Origin: Gammaproteobacteria bacterium
Lineage (GTDB): Bacteria; Pseudomonadota; Gammaproteobacteria; RBG-16-57-12
Length of the DNA: 64,000 nucleotides
Direction of reading: 5' to 3'
Assembly: GCA_021647245.1 (NCBI GenBank)
Contig: JAKIVC010000004.1
Span: forward strand, 1-64,000
The translations under genes were made by a program, and so were the position numbers. This document shows, piece by piece, positions 36,502 to 45,000 of the stretch; the stretch's first letter is position 1; every line of letters starts with the position of its first letter. A model generated the notes under the pieces. The model was given only the letters and a program-made list of their open reading frames with translations. It was not told where the DNA came from and searched no databases.

Positions 36502-37011
36502 ATGTTTAAATCAGCACTCATCACCCTGGTCAGCACCTTTTTTGTGCTGAGCCTTAGCGGCTGCACCGGCACCCATGTGATTGAAGATAGCCCGATACTG
36601 CAACCCAACCTGGATCAGGAGTACTCAACCATCTATATCCTTCGGGAGAGGCCGCGATATCCCACCGGTTTTCCTGACCAACCGATCAAGATCGATATTA
36701 ACGGTTACGACTTGGGAAAGCTTTCATATAGTGAATACATCATGCTGCGCATAAAGCCCACAGAGGGTACGATCCGCTTTTTATCACTTGATCTTTATGG
36801 GCCGATCAAGGAGCCTCGGCAGCTAGCCGGTGAAGAGACCTTCAACTTTGCAGCGGGCCAGACCAACTTTATCCTTGCCAAGTTTATTGATGGTGAGTTC
36901 CGTGGTGCCTACTTTGTACCAGAGCGTATCGAGTTCAACCGGGCACGAAAACTGGCCGAAAAAATGAAGCCCTATAAAATTAAAAAGGGCCAGCGGATTA
37001 CCGATCTTTGA
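36502..37011 (+). CDS. DUF2846-like lipoprotein
   Basis: 169 aa. The N-terminus MFKSALITLVSTFFVLSLSGC is a lipoprotein signal with lipobox SLSGC. The body has IYILRERPRYP, QPIKIDINGYDLGKL and YIMLRIKPTEGTIRFL, the pattern of DUF2846 domains, small beta-rich lipoproteins of unknown function. AGGAG is 9 bp upstream of ATG. It is followed 49 bp later by the LVIVD-repeat lipoprotein and may form a unit with it. Confidence 0.7.
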   Translation: MFKSALITLVSTFFVLSLSGCTGTHVIEDSPILQPNLDQEYSTIYILRERPRYPTGFPDQPIKIDINGYDLGKLSYSEYIMLRIKPTEGTIRFLSLDLYGPIKEPRQLAGEETFNFAAGQTNFILAKFIDGEFRGAYFVPERIEFNRARKLAEKMKPYKIKKGQRITDL

Positions 37012-37060
37012 TCAATAGCAGCGCTCTGCAACCGTAAAACCTGCCTACATGAGATACCAC

Positions 37061-39985
37061 ATGCGCCTCTTTATGACCTTGTCACTCCTGCTGCTGGCAG
37101 GCTGCAACGCCTTGCCACAAATTCAGAGTATCGAACCTCAGCAACTCGACCCCAGCAAACCCGCCACCTTGGTATTGCAGTTAGATAGAGCCCATGCTGA
37201 CGGTGAGGTGGCCATTCGCCCCAGCCCTATTACTGTTGAATACCAACAAACTCTCTCATCCCAAGCCAATGCGCTGATGATGCTAGCCAACGGCCAGCTA
37301 TTGATTGCAGAGGGAAATGTACTCAAACTGCAACATCAACAGCAACTGATCAGCCAGCTGGCGCTGCCTAACGTGATCCAGCACCTTGCCCAGAGCGGCG
37401 CTACCCTATTACTTGCTGATGCAGCTCAACAGCTCTATCGCATCGAGACGGCTCAAGGCCAGTTAAAGTTAAGCCAGCAGTGGGCGCTCACTCACACCAT
37501 CGACCACCTTGGCGCTCACTTTGCAGCCGCCTCTAGTGGAAAACTCTCTCTGCTCCATGAATCCGGCGTACAACACTACACCTTCGACACCCCATTTAAA
37601 GCAATCGACTGCACTGCTGACCTCTGCTACCTTGCCACCGCCAGTGGCGTAGCCATTATCGGGCTACAGCCATCAGGGGAGCATAACCTGCTCGGACAGC
37701 TAAGTATTGCCGGTGCGGTGGAAGATCTTCAAATTATTGGCCAACAACTGTTCTTGGCTGGAGAGATGGGTTTTACCCTGCTCGACATTCAAGAGCCGCA
37801 CCGCCCCCGCTGGCTTGCCAGCAATAATAAGTTTGGCAGCGCCACGACACTGGTGGCGGGTGAGTTTTTCACACTGCTGCGCAATCAACAGGGTGTTTTT
37901 CATATTGTTGATACCCGCACCCCAAGACGACCGATCTGGCGCAGCAGCTTTACTGTGCCCCACAGCGGCCCGTTTACACTGTATAAAAACAGCGCCTGGC
38001 TGATCAGCGGACTTGAGTTGCAGCAGCTTGATATGGCTCAGGCAACCCTGCCGATCCTTAATCACTCCGGTATTAACCTGGGGGGCAGTCGGCGTGTGCA
38101 ACTGCATGATAACACCCTCTATGTGGCGGATTGGTTCTCTGGCCTGCACCTCTATGACATCAGCAACCCTGAAGCCCCCCGACACAGTGGCAATTTGCAC
38201 ACCCCCGGTTCGGCCAAGGGGGTGTGGTTGGATGGTCACTACCTCTATCTGGGTGATGACGACCATGGCCTGCAGGTGATCGACCTCAACACATTAAAGG
38301 TCGTGCATGAAGTGCCCACTCACGGTCTGGCCTATACCATGGATCGCATGGGTAACCTGCTCTATCTGGCTGACCATCGGGGGGGGTTTCATCTATTAGA
38401 TATTAGCGAGCCGGAACAGGCCTACATCGTCGGCAGCCACGACACACCGCAAAAAGTGTGGTCAATTCAGGCCTACAAAAATGCCGCACTGGTAACAGAT
38501 GACCAGAGTGGTGTATTGATTTTTGATGTCAGCAACCCCAGCCAACCCCAGCAGATTGCCCAATATCAACCCGGTGGTTTCGCAGAAGATATTGTTGTGC
38601 GGGGTGATATCGCCTACGTCGCCTTCTTCGATGATGGCCTGCATATCCTCGATATCAGTGACCCGCACCAACCCCGCGTGCTAGGCCAACTGGCGACCCC
38701 TGGAAATGCACGCGGCATCTTCCTGGAAGGCAATCTACTCTATCTTGCTGACTGGTACGCCGGGCTACAGATCATCGATATTCAAGACCCGCAGCAGCCG
38801 CAATGGCTGGGGGGAGTCGATACACCCGGAGCGGCGTGGGGTGTCGTGATCCGCGATCAACACGCCTATATCATGGATTGGTGGGGTGGTATTCAAACGG
38901 CTGATATCAGTGACCCCCGCCACCCCAGGCTGCGACATAACAGCCATGCACAAGAGAAGAGCCATGATATCGCCCTTAATAGCAATTATGCCTACCTAGC
39001 CGCTGGCCGGGGTGGATTACAGGTGTTTGATATTAATAACAGCCAGGGCCCGATCTGGACAACGGCACTCACACTGAGTGGTCATAGCAACCAGGTGGTG
39101 GTAGAGAACGATACCGCCTACATCAGCCACTACCCCGGGGGGATTAGTGTGGTTGATATTCGGGATCCATTCTATGCTCGACTGATTGAACATTATCCGC
39201 TGGAAGAGTCGATACAGCAGCTCACCCTACAACAGCAGCAACTACTGGCCCTGGGTGCGAGTGGCGAGCTATATGCCTGGCAGATAGAGGCTGACAATAG
39301 CCTTTATCCGATTGATGCCCCCCACTCACCTGGCCGGCTATACGCGCTGGGTGACTCTGATCACTGGCCTGTGGTGATTAATCAGCAAGGGGCGATTGAG
39401 TTGCTTGATCCGCAAAGCCTCAACAGCCTCAGCTCACTGCCCGGTAACTTCAAGCAGGCGCTGTTAGCCGACAACACGCTCTACGCCCTCAGTGATAAGC
39501 AGCTTTTTATCGCACTACTGCATGAAACGCATATACAGCCCGTTAGTCGCTTTGTGCTGGGCCAAAAGATTTATGATTTAAAACTATCCGGCTCAACCCT
39601 CTATCTCAGTGGTGAGCGTGAAGTGCTGGCACTGGCCGTAGACCAGCCTGAACGCCCGGTGCTGCGCTACCTCTACCCCCGGAGCAACCAAGCGGGCGCT
39701 ATTGCGATTGGTAAAGGGGCTATTTTCGCAGCGGGTGATCAGCTGCTGGCCACTGCGCCACTCCTTCCACCCTTCGAGTCGCAGCGCCGAAAAGCGGGGC
39801 TAAAACTGATCCTCCCAGCAGGATACCCAGAGGGGCGTTATGACCTTGTTATGCGACAAACTGAGGGAAAGGAACACGCATACAACAACGCATTCAGCTT
39901 GCAAAAACCACGTGGTAAACGGGTTAAGTTCACCCTGGATGACCTGAAAAAGGCCATGAAGGGGTCTCTGAATAAGCCTGATTGA
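37061..39985 (+). CDS. Large LVIVD-repeat (beta-propeller) lipoprotein
   Basis: 974 aa from ATG 37061, chosen for GAGAT 8 bp upstream; ATG 37049 is also in frame. The leader MRLFMTLSLLLLAGC carries a lipobox. Between residues about 235 and 710 are some eleven copies of a roughly 42-residue unit ending in G-LxIIDISDPxxP, the LVIVD repeat, predicted to form beta-propeller blades. The flanking N- and C-terminal parts look propeller-like too but more diverged. The C-terminal tail is basic (KPRGKRVKFTLDDLKKAMKG). Such proteins are surface or periplasmic scaffolds; the ligand is unknown. Confidence 0.8.
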   Translation: MRLFMTLSLLLLAGCNALPQIQSIEPQQLDPSKPATLVLQLDRAHADGEVAIRPSPITVEYQQTLSSQANALMMLANGQLLIAEGNVLKLQHQQQLISQLALPNVIQHLAQSGATLLLADAAQQLYRIETAQGQLKLSQQWALTHTIDHLGAHFAAASSGKLSLLHESGVQHYTFDTPFKAIDCTADLCYLATASGVAIIGLQPSGEHNLLGQLSIAGAVEDLQIIGQQLFLAGEMGFTLLDIQEPHRPRWLASNNKFGSATTLVAGEFFTLLRNQQGVFHIVDTRTPRRPIWRSSFTVPHSGPFTLYKNSAWLISGLELQQLDMAQATLPILNHSGINLGGSRRVQLHDNTLYVADWFSGLHLYDISNPEAPRHSGNLHTPGSAKGVWLDGHYLYLGDDDHGLQVIDLNTLKVVHEVPTHGLAYTMDRMGNLLYLADHRGGFHLLDISEPEQAYIVGSHDTPQKVWSIQAYKNAALVTDDQSGVLIFDVSNPSQPQQIAQYQPGGFAEDIVVRGDIAYVAFFDDGLHILDISDPHQPRVLGQLATPGNARGIFLEGNLLYLADWYAGLQIIDIQDPQQPQWLGGVDTPGAAWGVVIRDQHAYIMDWWGGIQTADISDPRHPRLRHNSHAQEKSHDIALNSNYAYLAAGRGGLQVFDINNSQGPIWTTALTLSGHSNQVVVENDTAYISHYPGGISVVDIRDPFYARLIEHYPLEESIQQLTLQQQQLLALGASGELYAWQIEADNSLYPIDAPHSPGRLYALGDSDHWPVVINQQGAIELLDPQSLNSLSSLPGNFKQALLADNTLYALSDKQLFIALLHETHIQPVSRFVLGQKIYDLKLSGSTLYLSGEREVLALAVDQPERPVLRYLYPRSNQAGAIAIGKGAIFAAGDQLLATAPLLPPFESQRRKAGLKLILPAGYPEGRYDLVMRQTEGKEHAYNNAFSLQKPRGKRVKFTLDDLKKAMKGSLNKPD

Positions 39986-40088
39986 GTATAGGCTGGCCTA
40001 GACCCCTTAAGGAGCTGCAACAGATGCCGACAAAGCCCTAAATCACACGCATTGTGTGGTAAAAATCAAGAGCCTAGGGGTAAGCGCT

Positions 40089-41213
40089 TTGTCACTGAAC
40101 CATAGCAACGAAGAGGAGCTATACAGCCAAAATCAGGCCCTGCGCCGCCAGCTCAAAGCCTTTATATCCCAAGCGCGTAACAATGAAGAGAAGATGCACC
40201 GCTTTCAAGCACAGGAGTTGCGCTTAATCAGCTTAAAATCATTAGCTGAACTGATCGAAACCATCCTCTACGAATACCGCGCCTCTTTTGAGCTGGATGC
40301 GGTCACACTCACGCTGGTTGACCCCTCCTACGAAATTCGTCACATGCTGGAAGATGAAGGTAGCCTGCAACAGCATCCACAACTGCTCTTTTGTGAATCG
40401 ACAGACCAACTTGACACTCTCTTCGGCTGTAGCGATGCCCCTCTTCTTGACTACTTCCGCGAGCAGCATAGCCCCTTTTTTCCTGACTACCATCACCGCT
40501 TCGCCAGTATTGCAATACTTCCGCTGATTCGTTATGGCGAGATAATTGGCAGCATCAACTTGGGTAGCCAGCGCGAAGAGCGTTTCATCAAAGGATCAGG
40601 TACAGACTTTTTACAGCGCCTCGCGGCAGTGTTTGCCATCTGCCTTGAAAATGCCTGCAATCACGAACGACTCAAACGGGTCGGCCTGACCGACTTTCTC
40701 ACCTCGGTGAATAACCGCCGCTATTTTGATCAACGGCTACTGGAGGAGATCACACGCTGTAAACGCCAAAATAGCACTCTTTCGTGTCTGCTGCTGGATA
40801 TCGACTTTTTCAAAAAAATAAATGATAACTATGGACACCGTGCGGGTGACCAAGTGCTGAAAGAGTTTGCCGCCCTGATCCGCAAGCAGTTGCGCGTCAG
40901 TGACCTGCTGGCACGTTATGGTGGAGAGGAGTTTGTGGTGCTGCTGGTGGATACCCCACTGTCACGTTCGGTAGAGATTGCTGAACGAATTCGCAGTGAG
41001 CTGGAGCAACACCGTGTGACGATTGAGAGCGGAGATCAATTAAAAATAACGGTCTCGATTGGTATTGAACTTATTGAAGGGGATAACGACCAGCAGAGTG
41101 CAGAAGAGATGGGGGCACTGCTGGTAGAGAAAGCCGATCAGGCGCTTTATCGGGCAAAAAATGAAGGGAGAAATCGCGTGATCTTCAACGGATTTTGCCC
41201 CCTTCCCAATTAG
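40089..41213 (+). CDS. Diguanylate cyclase with DUF484/GAF-like sensor
   Basis: 374 aa from TTG 40089, which has AGGGG about 8 bp upstream; a GTG at 40056 lacks a ribosome-binding site. The N-terminus is a coiled coil leading into a DUF484/GAF-like domain (about residues 40-200). The GGDEF domain follows with the active-site YGGEEF, metal ligand in LLLDIDFFKKINDNYGH, and an intact inhibitory I-site RVSD five residues before GGEEF. It should make cyclic di-GMP with product inhibition. No membrane helix is seen, so it is cytoplasmic. It is 103 bp after the LVIVD gene. Confidence 0.88.
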   Translation: MSLNHSNEEELYSQNQALRRQLKAFISQARNNEEKMHRFQAQELRLISLKSLAELIETILYEYRASFELDAVTLTLVDPSYEIRHMLEDEGSLQQHPQLLFCESTDQLDTLFGCSDAPLLDYFREQHSPFFPDYHHRFASIAILPLIRYGEIIGSINLGSQREERFIKGSGTDFLQRLAAVFAICLENACNHERLKRVGLTDFLTSVNNRRYFDQRLLEEITRCKRQNSTLSCLLLDIDFFKKINDNYGHRAGDQVLKEFAALIRKQLRVSDLLARYGGEEFVVLLVDTPLSRSVEIAERIRSELEQHRVTIESGDQLKITVSIGIELIEGDNDQQSAEEMGALLVEKADQALYRAKNEGRNRVIFNGFCPLPN

Positions 41214-41238
41214 TGTACTCGCTTAAAAAATGGGCTAC

Positions 41239-41925
41239 TTAACGGTCACCATAGCCAACTTTACGGGTACGTGTATGGCGGGTTTTCTTGATGGCTGCCG
41301 GAATATCCACACTTGAGGCTCCCAGCGGCTGAGCCGCTTCATCCTGGTAGACCCACTCATTGATATCGGCCCGGTAATGCCACCCTTTTTTATCTGTGGC
41401 ACTGCTTTCTTCAGGGAGCGCTTCAGTCTGCTCGGTAGCGGCGGCTGATACTTTATTGTGTGGTTGGCGCAGCTTGCCACCGCGCAAAATCAGCATGTGG
41501 TGGCACGAGAGATCATCTAACAGCTGTTTCGTCTGCTGCTGATCCCACTTCACAGATGCCAGGCCTTGGCGCAGCACTTTCACTAAGGTGGGCAACAGCC
41601 CGATCATCTTGGTGCGCTCGGCTAGATTCTGCTTGGGCTGAAGTGTCCAGACCAGCTCATCGGTGATCTCCATCGCCAAAATCCAGCGTAGGCTACCGAA
41701 CCCCTCTTCGATGTAGATTGCCGCCAATACCTCTTTCCAGGCATCGTTCAGCAGTGAAACTACCTCTTCAGGCAGAACCGATTCATCAAAACGAATCGAT
41801 AGCTCCTGATCAACAATAGCGCGAGCGCACTCAAGTTCTGATTGGTCAAAGCTCACCTCTGTTCCGGCCCTGCTTGGGTCATAGGCAAACAACTCTTCAA
41901 CGGGCATTAATTCTGGTAATGACAT
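41239..41925 (-). CDS. Short DUF1631-like protein (C-terminal part only)
   Basis: 228 aa from ATG 41925, with GGTGGGG just upstream. The segment LLNDAWKEVLAAIYIEEGFGSLRW...ITDELVWTLQPKQNLAERTKMIGLLPTLVKVLRQGL resembles the C-terminal portion of DUF1631 proteins, which are usually above 600 aa. Here only this part is present. A low-complexity linker precedes a C-terminal WHYRADINEWVYQDE piece. It is either a stand-alone compact version or a remnant. Function is unknown. It is convergent with the diguanylate cyclase gene, with 25 bp between stops. Confidence 0.55.
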   Translation of the reverse strand: MSLPELMPVEELFAYDPSRAGTEVSFDQSELECARAIVDQELSIRFDESVLPEEVVSLLNDAWKEVLAAIYIEEGFGSLRWILAMEITDELVWTLQPKQNLAERTKMIGLLPTLVKVLRQGLASVKWDQQQTKQLLDDLSCHHMLILRGGKLRQPHNKVSAAATEQTEALPEESSATDKKGWHYRADINEWVYQDEAAQPLGASSVDIPAAIKKTRHTRTRKVGYGDR

Positions 41926-42050
41926 ATCCCCACCTTGCAACCTGACGGTTGTCCAACAGTTTACTATCCACTGCTTAGGGTTTCGTCCGCTTTGGTATTT
42001 GTTGTAGTCGTTGATGGTGAAGATGTGACCGCCATCACACAGATGGCGAG

Positions 42051-42365
42051 TTACTTATCATGCTTGGGCAGCTCTATTTCAGAGCGTACTCGCCGGTGCA
42101 GAGCGGCTTTGGCGAGAAGGTGGGCGCTAACGGGGGCAGTCATAAACAGGAACATGGTTACTAGCAGCTCATGCAGGCTCACTTCACCCCGGCTCGTAAA
42201 GTAGATCATTGATGCGATCAACAAACCACCCAGGCCCAGGGTGGTGGCTTTGGTGGGGCCATGGAGGCGGGTATAAAAATCGGGTAGGCGCACCAGGCCA
42301 ATAGAGCCAACCAGCGCAAAGCCTGCACCGAAGATCAAGAAAATTGAAATAATAGCATCGATCAT
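42051..42365 (-). CDS. mrpG: Na+/H+ antiporter subunit MrpG
   Basis: 104 aa, three predicted helices. The family motif GLVRLPDFYTRLHGPTKATTLG is complete. It is the last gene of the mrp set on the minus strand, 13 bp after mrpF. It is required for assembly of the multisubunit antiporter. A small hairpin at 42030-42048 follows the stop but has no T-run. Confidence 0.92.
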   Translation of the reverse strand: MIDAIISIFLIFGAGFALVGSIGLVRLPDFYTRLHGPTKATTLGLGGLLIASMIYFTSRGEVSLHELLVTMFLFMTAPVSAHLLAKAALHRRVRSEIELPKHDK

Positions 42366-42378
42366 TTTATCTCCCCTC

Positions 42379-42648
42379 CTATTCGATAATATCGCCGCGC
42401 AATAGATATTTGCACAGCGCGGTGGTGCCGATAAAGCCGATCATGGCAATCAGCAGTGCCGCCTCAAAATAGGCAGTGCTGGCCATGTGAATACCCAGCA
42501 GCACCAATAGGCCAATAGAATTAATATAGAGAGTATCCAGCGCCAAAATACGATCGGTGATATCCGGGCCGACCACCACACGCCAGATATTAAGGATCAG
42601 CGCCAGAATCATCAGCACCATAGCAATCAATATGACAGTGGCTAACAT
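42379..42648 (-). CDS. mrpF: Na+/H+ antiporter subunit MrpF
   Basis: 89 aa, three predicted helices, with VVGPDITDRILALDTLYINSIG matching the MrpF/PhaF signature. It overlaps the end of mrpE by 7 bp, as in other Mrp operons. Length is typical. Confidence 0.92.
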   Translation of the reverse strand: MLATVILIAMVLMILALILNIWRVVVGPDITDRILALDTLYINSIGLLVLLGIHMASTAYFEAALLIAMIGFIGTTALCKYLLRGDIIE

Positions 42649-43139
42649 CCGAAAATCTCCTTGATGGGGGCTTCGTAGCGGCTCTTAATCTCTGCAATCA
42701 AAGCGGCCTCGTCGTCCACATCCAGACCGTGTAGCAGCAACATACTGTGATCATCATTCACATCAATTGATACGGTGCCAGGTGTCAATGATATGGTAGC
42801 CGCCAGCACGGTGATCGCAAACTCATTATCCATATCGAGCGGGTAGTGGACAAATGCCGGACGCAGTTTGCGGCGAGGACTCAGAATCAGCTTCGCCACT
42901 TGTATATTGGCCACTGTAATGTCCCACAACACCAGCAGTAGAAATTTGATTGCAAGCCCTGGTTTATGCAAGTGAAGCTGCTCCGCCCAGAAGCCCGCTG
43001 TGGCCCAGGGCAACACCAGTGCGATCACCGAACCCAACAGAATATGCCCCGCTGATAGCGTGTTGTTGAGTAGTAGCCATACCACCAGTAAAACCAAGCT
43101 GAAAATGGGGTGGGGTAGCAGGCGTTTCAGGAGTTTCAT
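42642..43139 (-). CDS. mrpE: Na+/H+ antiporter subunit MrpE
   Basis: 165 aa. Two N-terminal helices precede a soluble domain with LATISLTPGTVSIDVNDDHSMLLLHGLDV, the MrpE core. It overlaps mrpD at its start (4 bp) and mrpF at its end. The subunit is needed for normal activity of the complex. Confidence 0.92.
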   Translation of the reverse strand: MKLLKRLLPHPIFSLVLLVVWLLLNNTLSAGHILLGSVIALVLPWATAGFWAEQLHLHKPGLAIKFLLLVLWDITVANIQVAKLILSPRRKLRPAFVHYPLDMDNEFAITVLAATISLTPGTVSIDVNDDHSMLLLHGLDVDDEAALIAEIKSRYEAPIKEIFGC

Positions 43140-44668
43140 TGCACCACCTCCGCAGCCGCAGCGGGGAGTTGCTGTGAACCTAAAACTCCCTCTATGTAGT
43201 ACATCGGCTGCATTAACTGCTCTGCCGCATCGGTGGTAAAGCTGCTCACGGCATCGCCATACAATGCTAACAATGGGCTGGCGAGCAGCAGTGCCACTAC
43301 CGCAATCAGCGAGACTGACTCAACCCGCACCCCCGTGATTGCTTGGTCATCCGTTTTCAAAAACAGCGCACTGCCGGTGCGGCTTAAAGCGATCAAGGCA
43401 AAAAAGCTGGCAATTAATATAACGGACCAGAACCACGCCATACCAGGCTCATTCACCGCAGCTTGCAGCAACAGCAGCTTACCAATAAAGCCACTTAAAG
43501 GGGGCAAACCCACCACCGCTAGCGCACCGATGAAAAATAGAGTCGATAACAGCAGTGGCTGCGTTACGGTTGGCCCAAGGCGCAGCTGACTACCCACATC
43601 GCCCCGTTGTCGGGCAATAACATCGGCCAATAAAAACATTCCGCCAGTGATCAGGGTGGAGTGCAACAGATAATAGAGTGAGGCGGCCAGCGACTCTACC
43701 GTGAGCAGTCCCACACCCGCCATCAGGGTTCCCACCGACACCACCACCAGATAAGCGACCTGTCGACGCAGACAACTCGAAGCTAGCACCCCGAAAGCAC
43801 CCAGTGCCAGTGTAACCAGCCCCAATGGTAATAACCACGGTTGAGCCAGGTGGCTGAGTACTCCCGCCTCGATACCAAACACCAGCATGAACATACGGAT
43901 AATGGAGTAGATACCCACCTTGGTCATAATCGCAAACAGTGCTGCAACCGCAGGGGATGCCGCACTGTAGGCGCTCGGCAGCCAAAAATAGAGTGGCAAC
44001 AGGGCCGCCTTCAGCCCAAACACCACCATTAATAACAGCGCAGATATGTGGATCAATCGTAACTGCTCAGGTTCTGCTTGAGCGACCTTAACCGCCAAGT
44101 CGGCCATATTGAGTGTCCCCAGCATGCCATAAAGCACGCCAATCGCCACCAAAAAAAGCGCTGACCCGGCAAGGTTAAGAATGACATAATGAAGCCCGGC
44201 GCGACTGCGTAATGGACCACCGCCATGCAGTAACAAGCCGTATGAGGCAATGAGCAATATTTCGAAGAAGACGAACAGGTTAAACAGGTCTCCGGTCAGG
44301 AAGGCTCCGTTTAATCCCATCAGCTGCATGTGAAACAGAACGTGGAAGTGACGACCCTCTCGATCCTGACCGTTACAGGCATAGAGTAGGCTGAACAGCG
44401 CCAACACCGAGGTCAGTAACACCATTAAGGCGCTCAGCCGGTCTAATACCAGCACAATACCAAACGGCGCAACCCAGTTGCCTACTGCATATACTTGATA
44501 GTCACCCTCTAGCGTGGTGTTGAGCAGGGCCGCTGAAATCAGCACCAGGCCCAGCATTGAGAGCAGGCTGATGGTCCGCTCCACCGTCCGTCCCAAACGT
44601 GTGGTCAGTAACATCAGAATGGCTGCCACCATTGGCAACAGCACGGGCATAATTAACCAGTGACTCAT
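43136..44668 (-). CDS. mrpD: Na+/H+ antiporter subunit MrpD
   Basis: 510 aa, about fourteen helices, homologous to Complex I subunits NuoM/NuoN. The ion-channel region includes FALIALSRTGSALF and the conserved Glu/Lys helices (FFEILLIASYGLLLHGG; GLKAALLPLYFWLPSAYSAASP). It is a proton-translocating antiporter-like subunit of the Mrp complex. It overlaps both mrpC and mrpE by 4 bp. Confidence 0.93.
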   Translation of the reverse strand: MSHWLIMPVLLPMVAAILMLLTTRLGRTVERTISLLSMLGLVLISAALLNTTLEGDYQVYAVGNWVAPFGIVLVLDRLSALMVLLTSVLALFSLLYACNGQDREGRHFHVLFHMQLMGLNGAFLTGDLFNLFVFFEILLIASYGLLLHGGGPLRSRAGLHYVILNLAGSALFLVAIGVLYGMLGTLNMADLAVKVAQAEPEQLRLIHISALLLMVVFGLKAALLPLYFWLPSAYSAASPAVAALFAIMTKVGIYSIIRMFMLVFGIEAGVLSHLAQPWLLPLGLVTLALGAFGVLASSCLRRQVAYLVVVSVGTLMAGVGLLTVESLAASLYYLLHSTLITGGMFLLADVIARQRGDVGSQLRLGPTVTQPLLLSTLFFIGALAVVGLPPLSGFIGKLLLLQAAVNEPGMAWFWSVILIASFFALIALSRTGSALFLKTDDQAITGVRVESVSLIAVVALLLASPLLALYGDAVSSFTTDAAEQLMQPMYYIEGVLGSQQLPAAAAEVVQ

Positions 44669-45000
44669 TTTTTACTGGCCTCCCCATCCACATGATCATT
44701 ACCCAGGTCACCAAAAGCACGAATCGCCAGCACCACCAGAAAAGCGGTCATACCAAAACCGATTACAATGGCCGTTAATACCAAGGCTTGTGGTAGTGGA
44801 TCACCGTAGCGGGTCGCCTCAGGCGAAATCAATGCAGCGGCGTTGCTGACCAGTCGACCGGAGGAGAAAAGAAACAGGTTTACCGCGTAGGAGAGCAGTG
44901 TCAGGCCAATAACCACATCCATGGTGCGCGCACGCAACATAAGGTAGATGCCACAGGCGGCCAGAAAGCCGATGGCGATTGAAATCAATATCTCCATCAA
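44665..45000 (-). CDS. mrpC: Na+/H+ antiporter subunit MrpC
   Basis: 111 aa, three helices, homologous to NuoK. DPLPQALVLTAIVIGFGMTAFLV is the diagnostic stretch. It overlaps the mrpA stop and the mrpD start by 4 bp each, so the operon is tightly coupled. Confidence 0.93.
   Translation of the reverse strand: MMEILISIAIGFLAACGIYLMLRARTMDVVIGLTLLSYAVNLFLFSSGRLVSNAAALISPEATRYGDPLPQALVLTAIVIGFGMTAFLVVLAIRAFGDLGNDHVDGEASKK

Noticed and set aside
42030-42048. 7-bp hairpin just after mrpG as a terminator
   Set aside because: No T-tract follows on the minus strand, so there is too little to call it a terminator.
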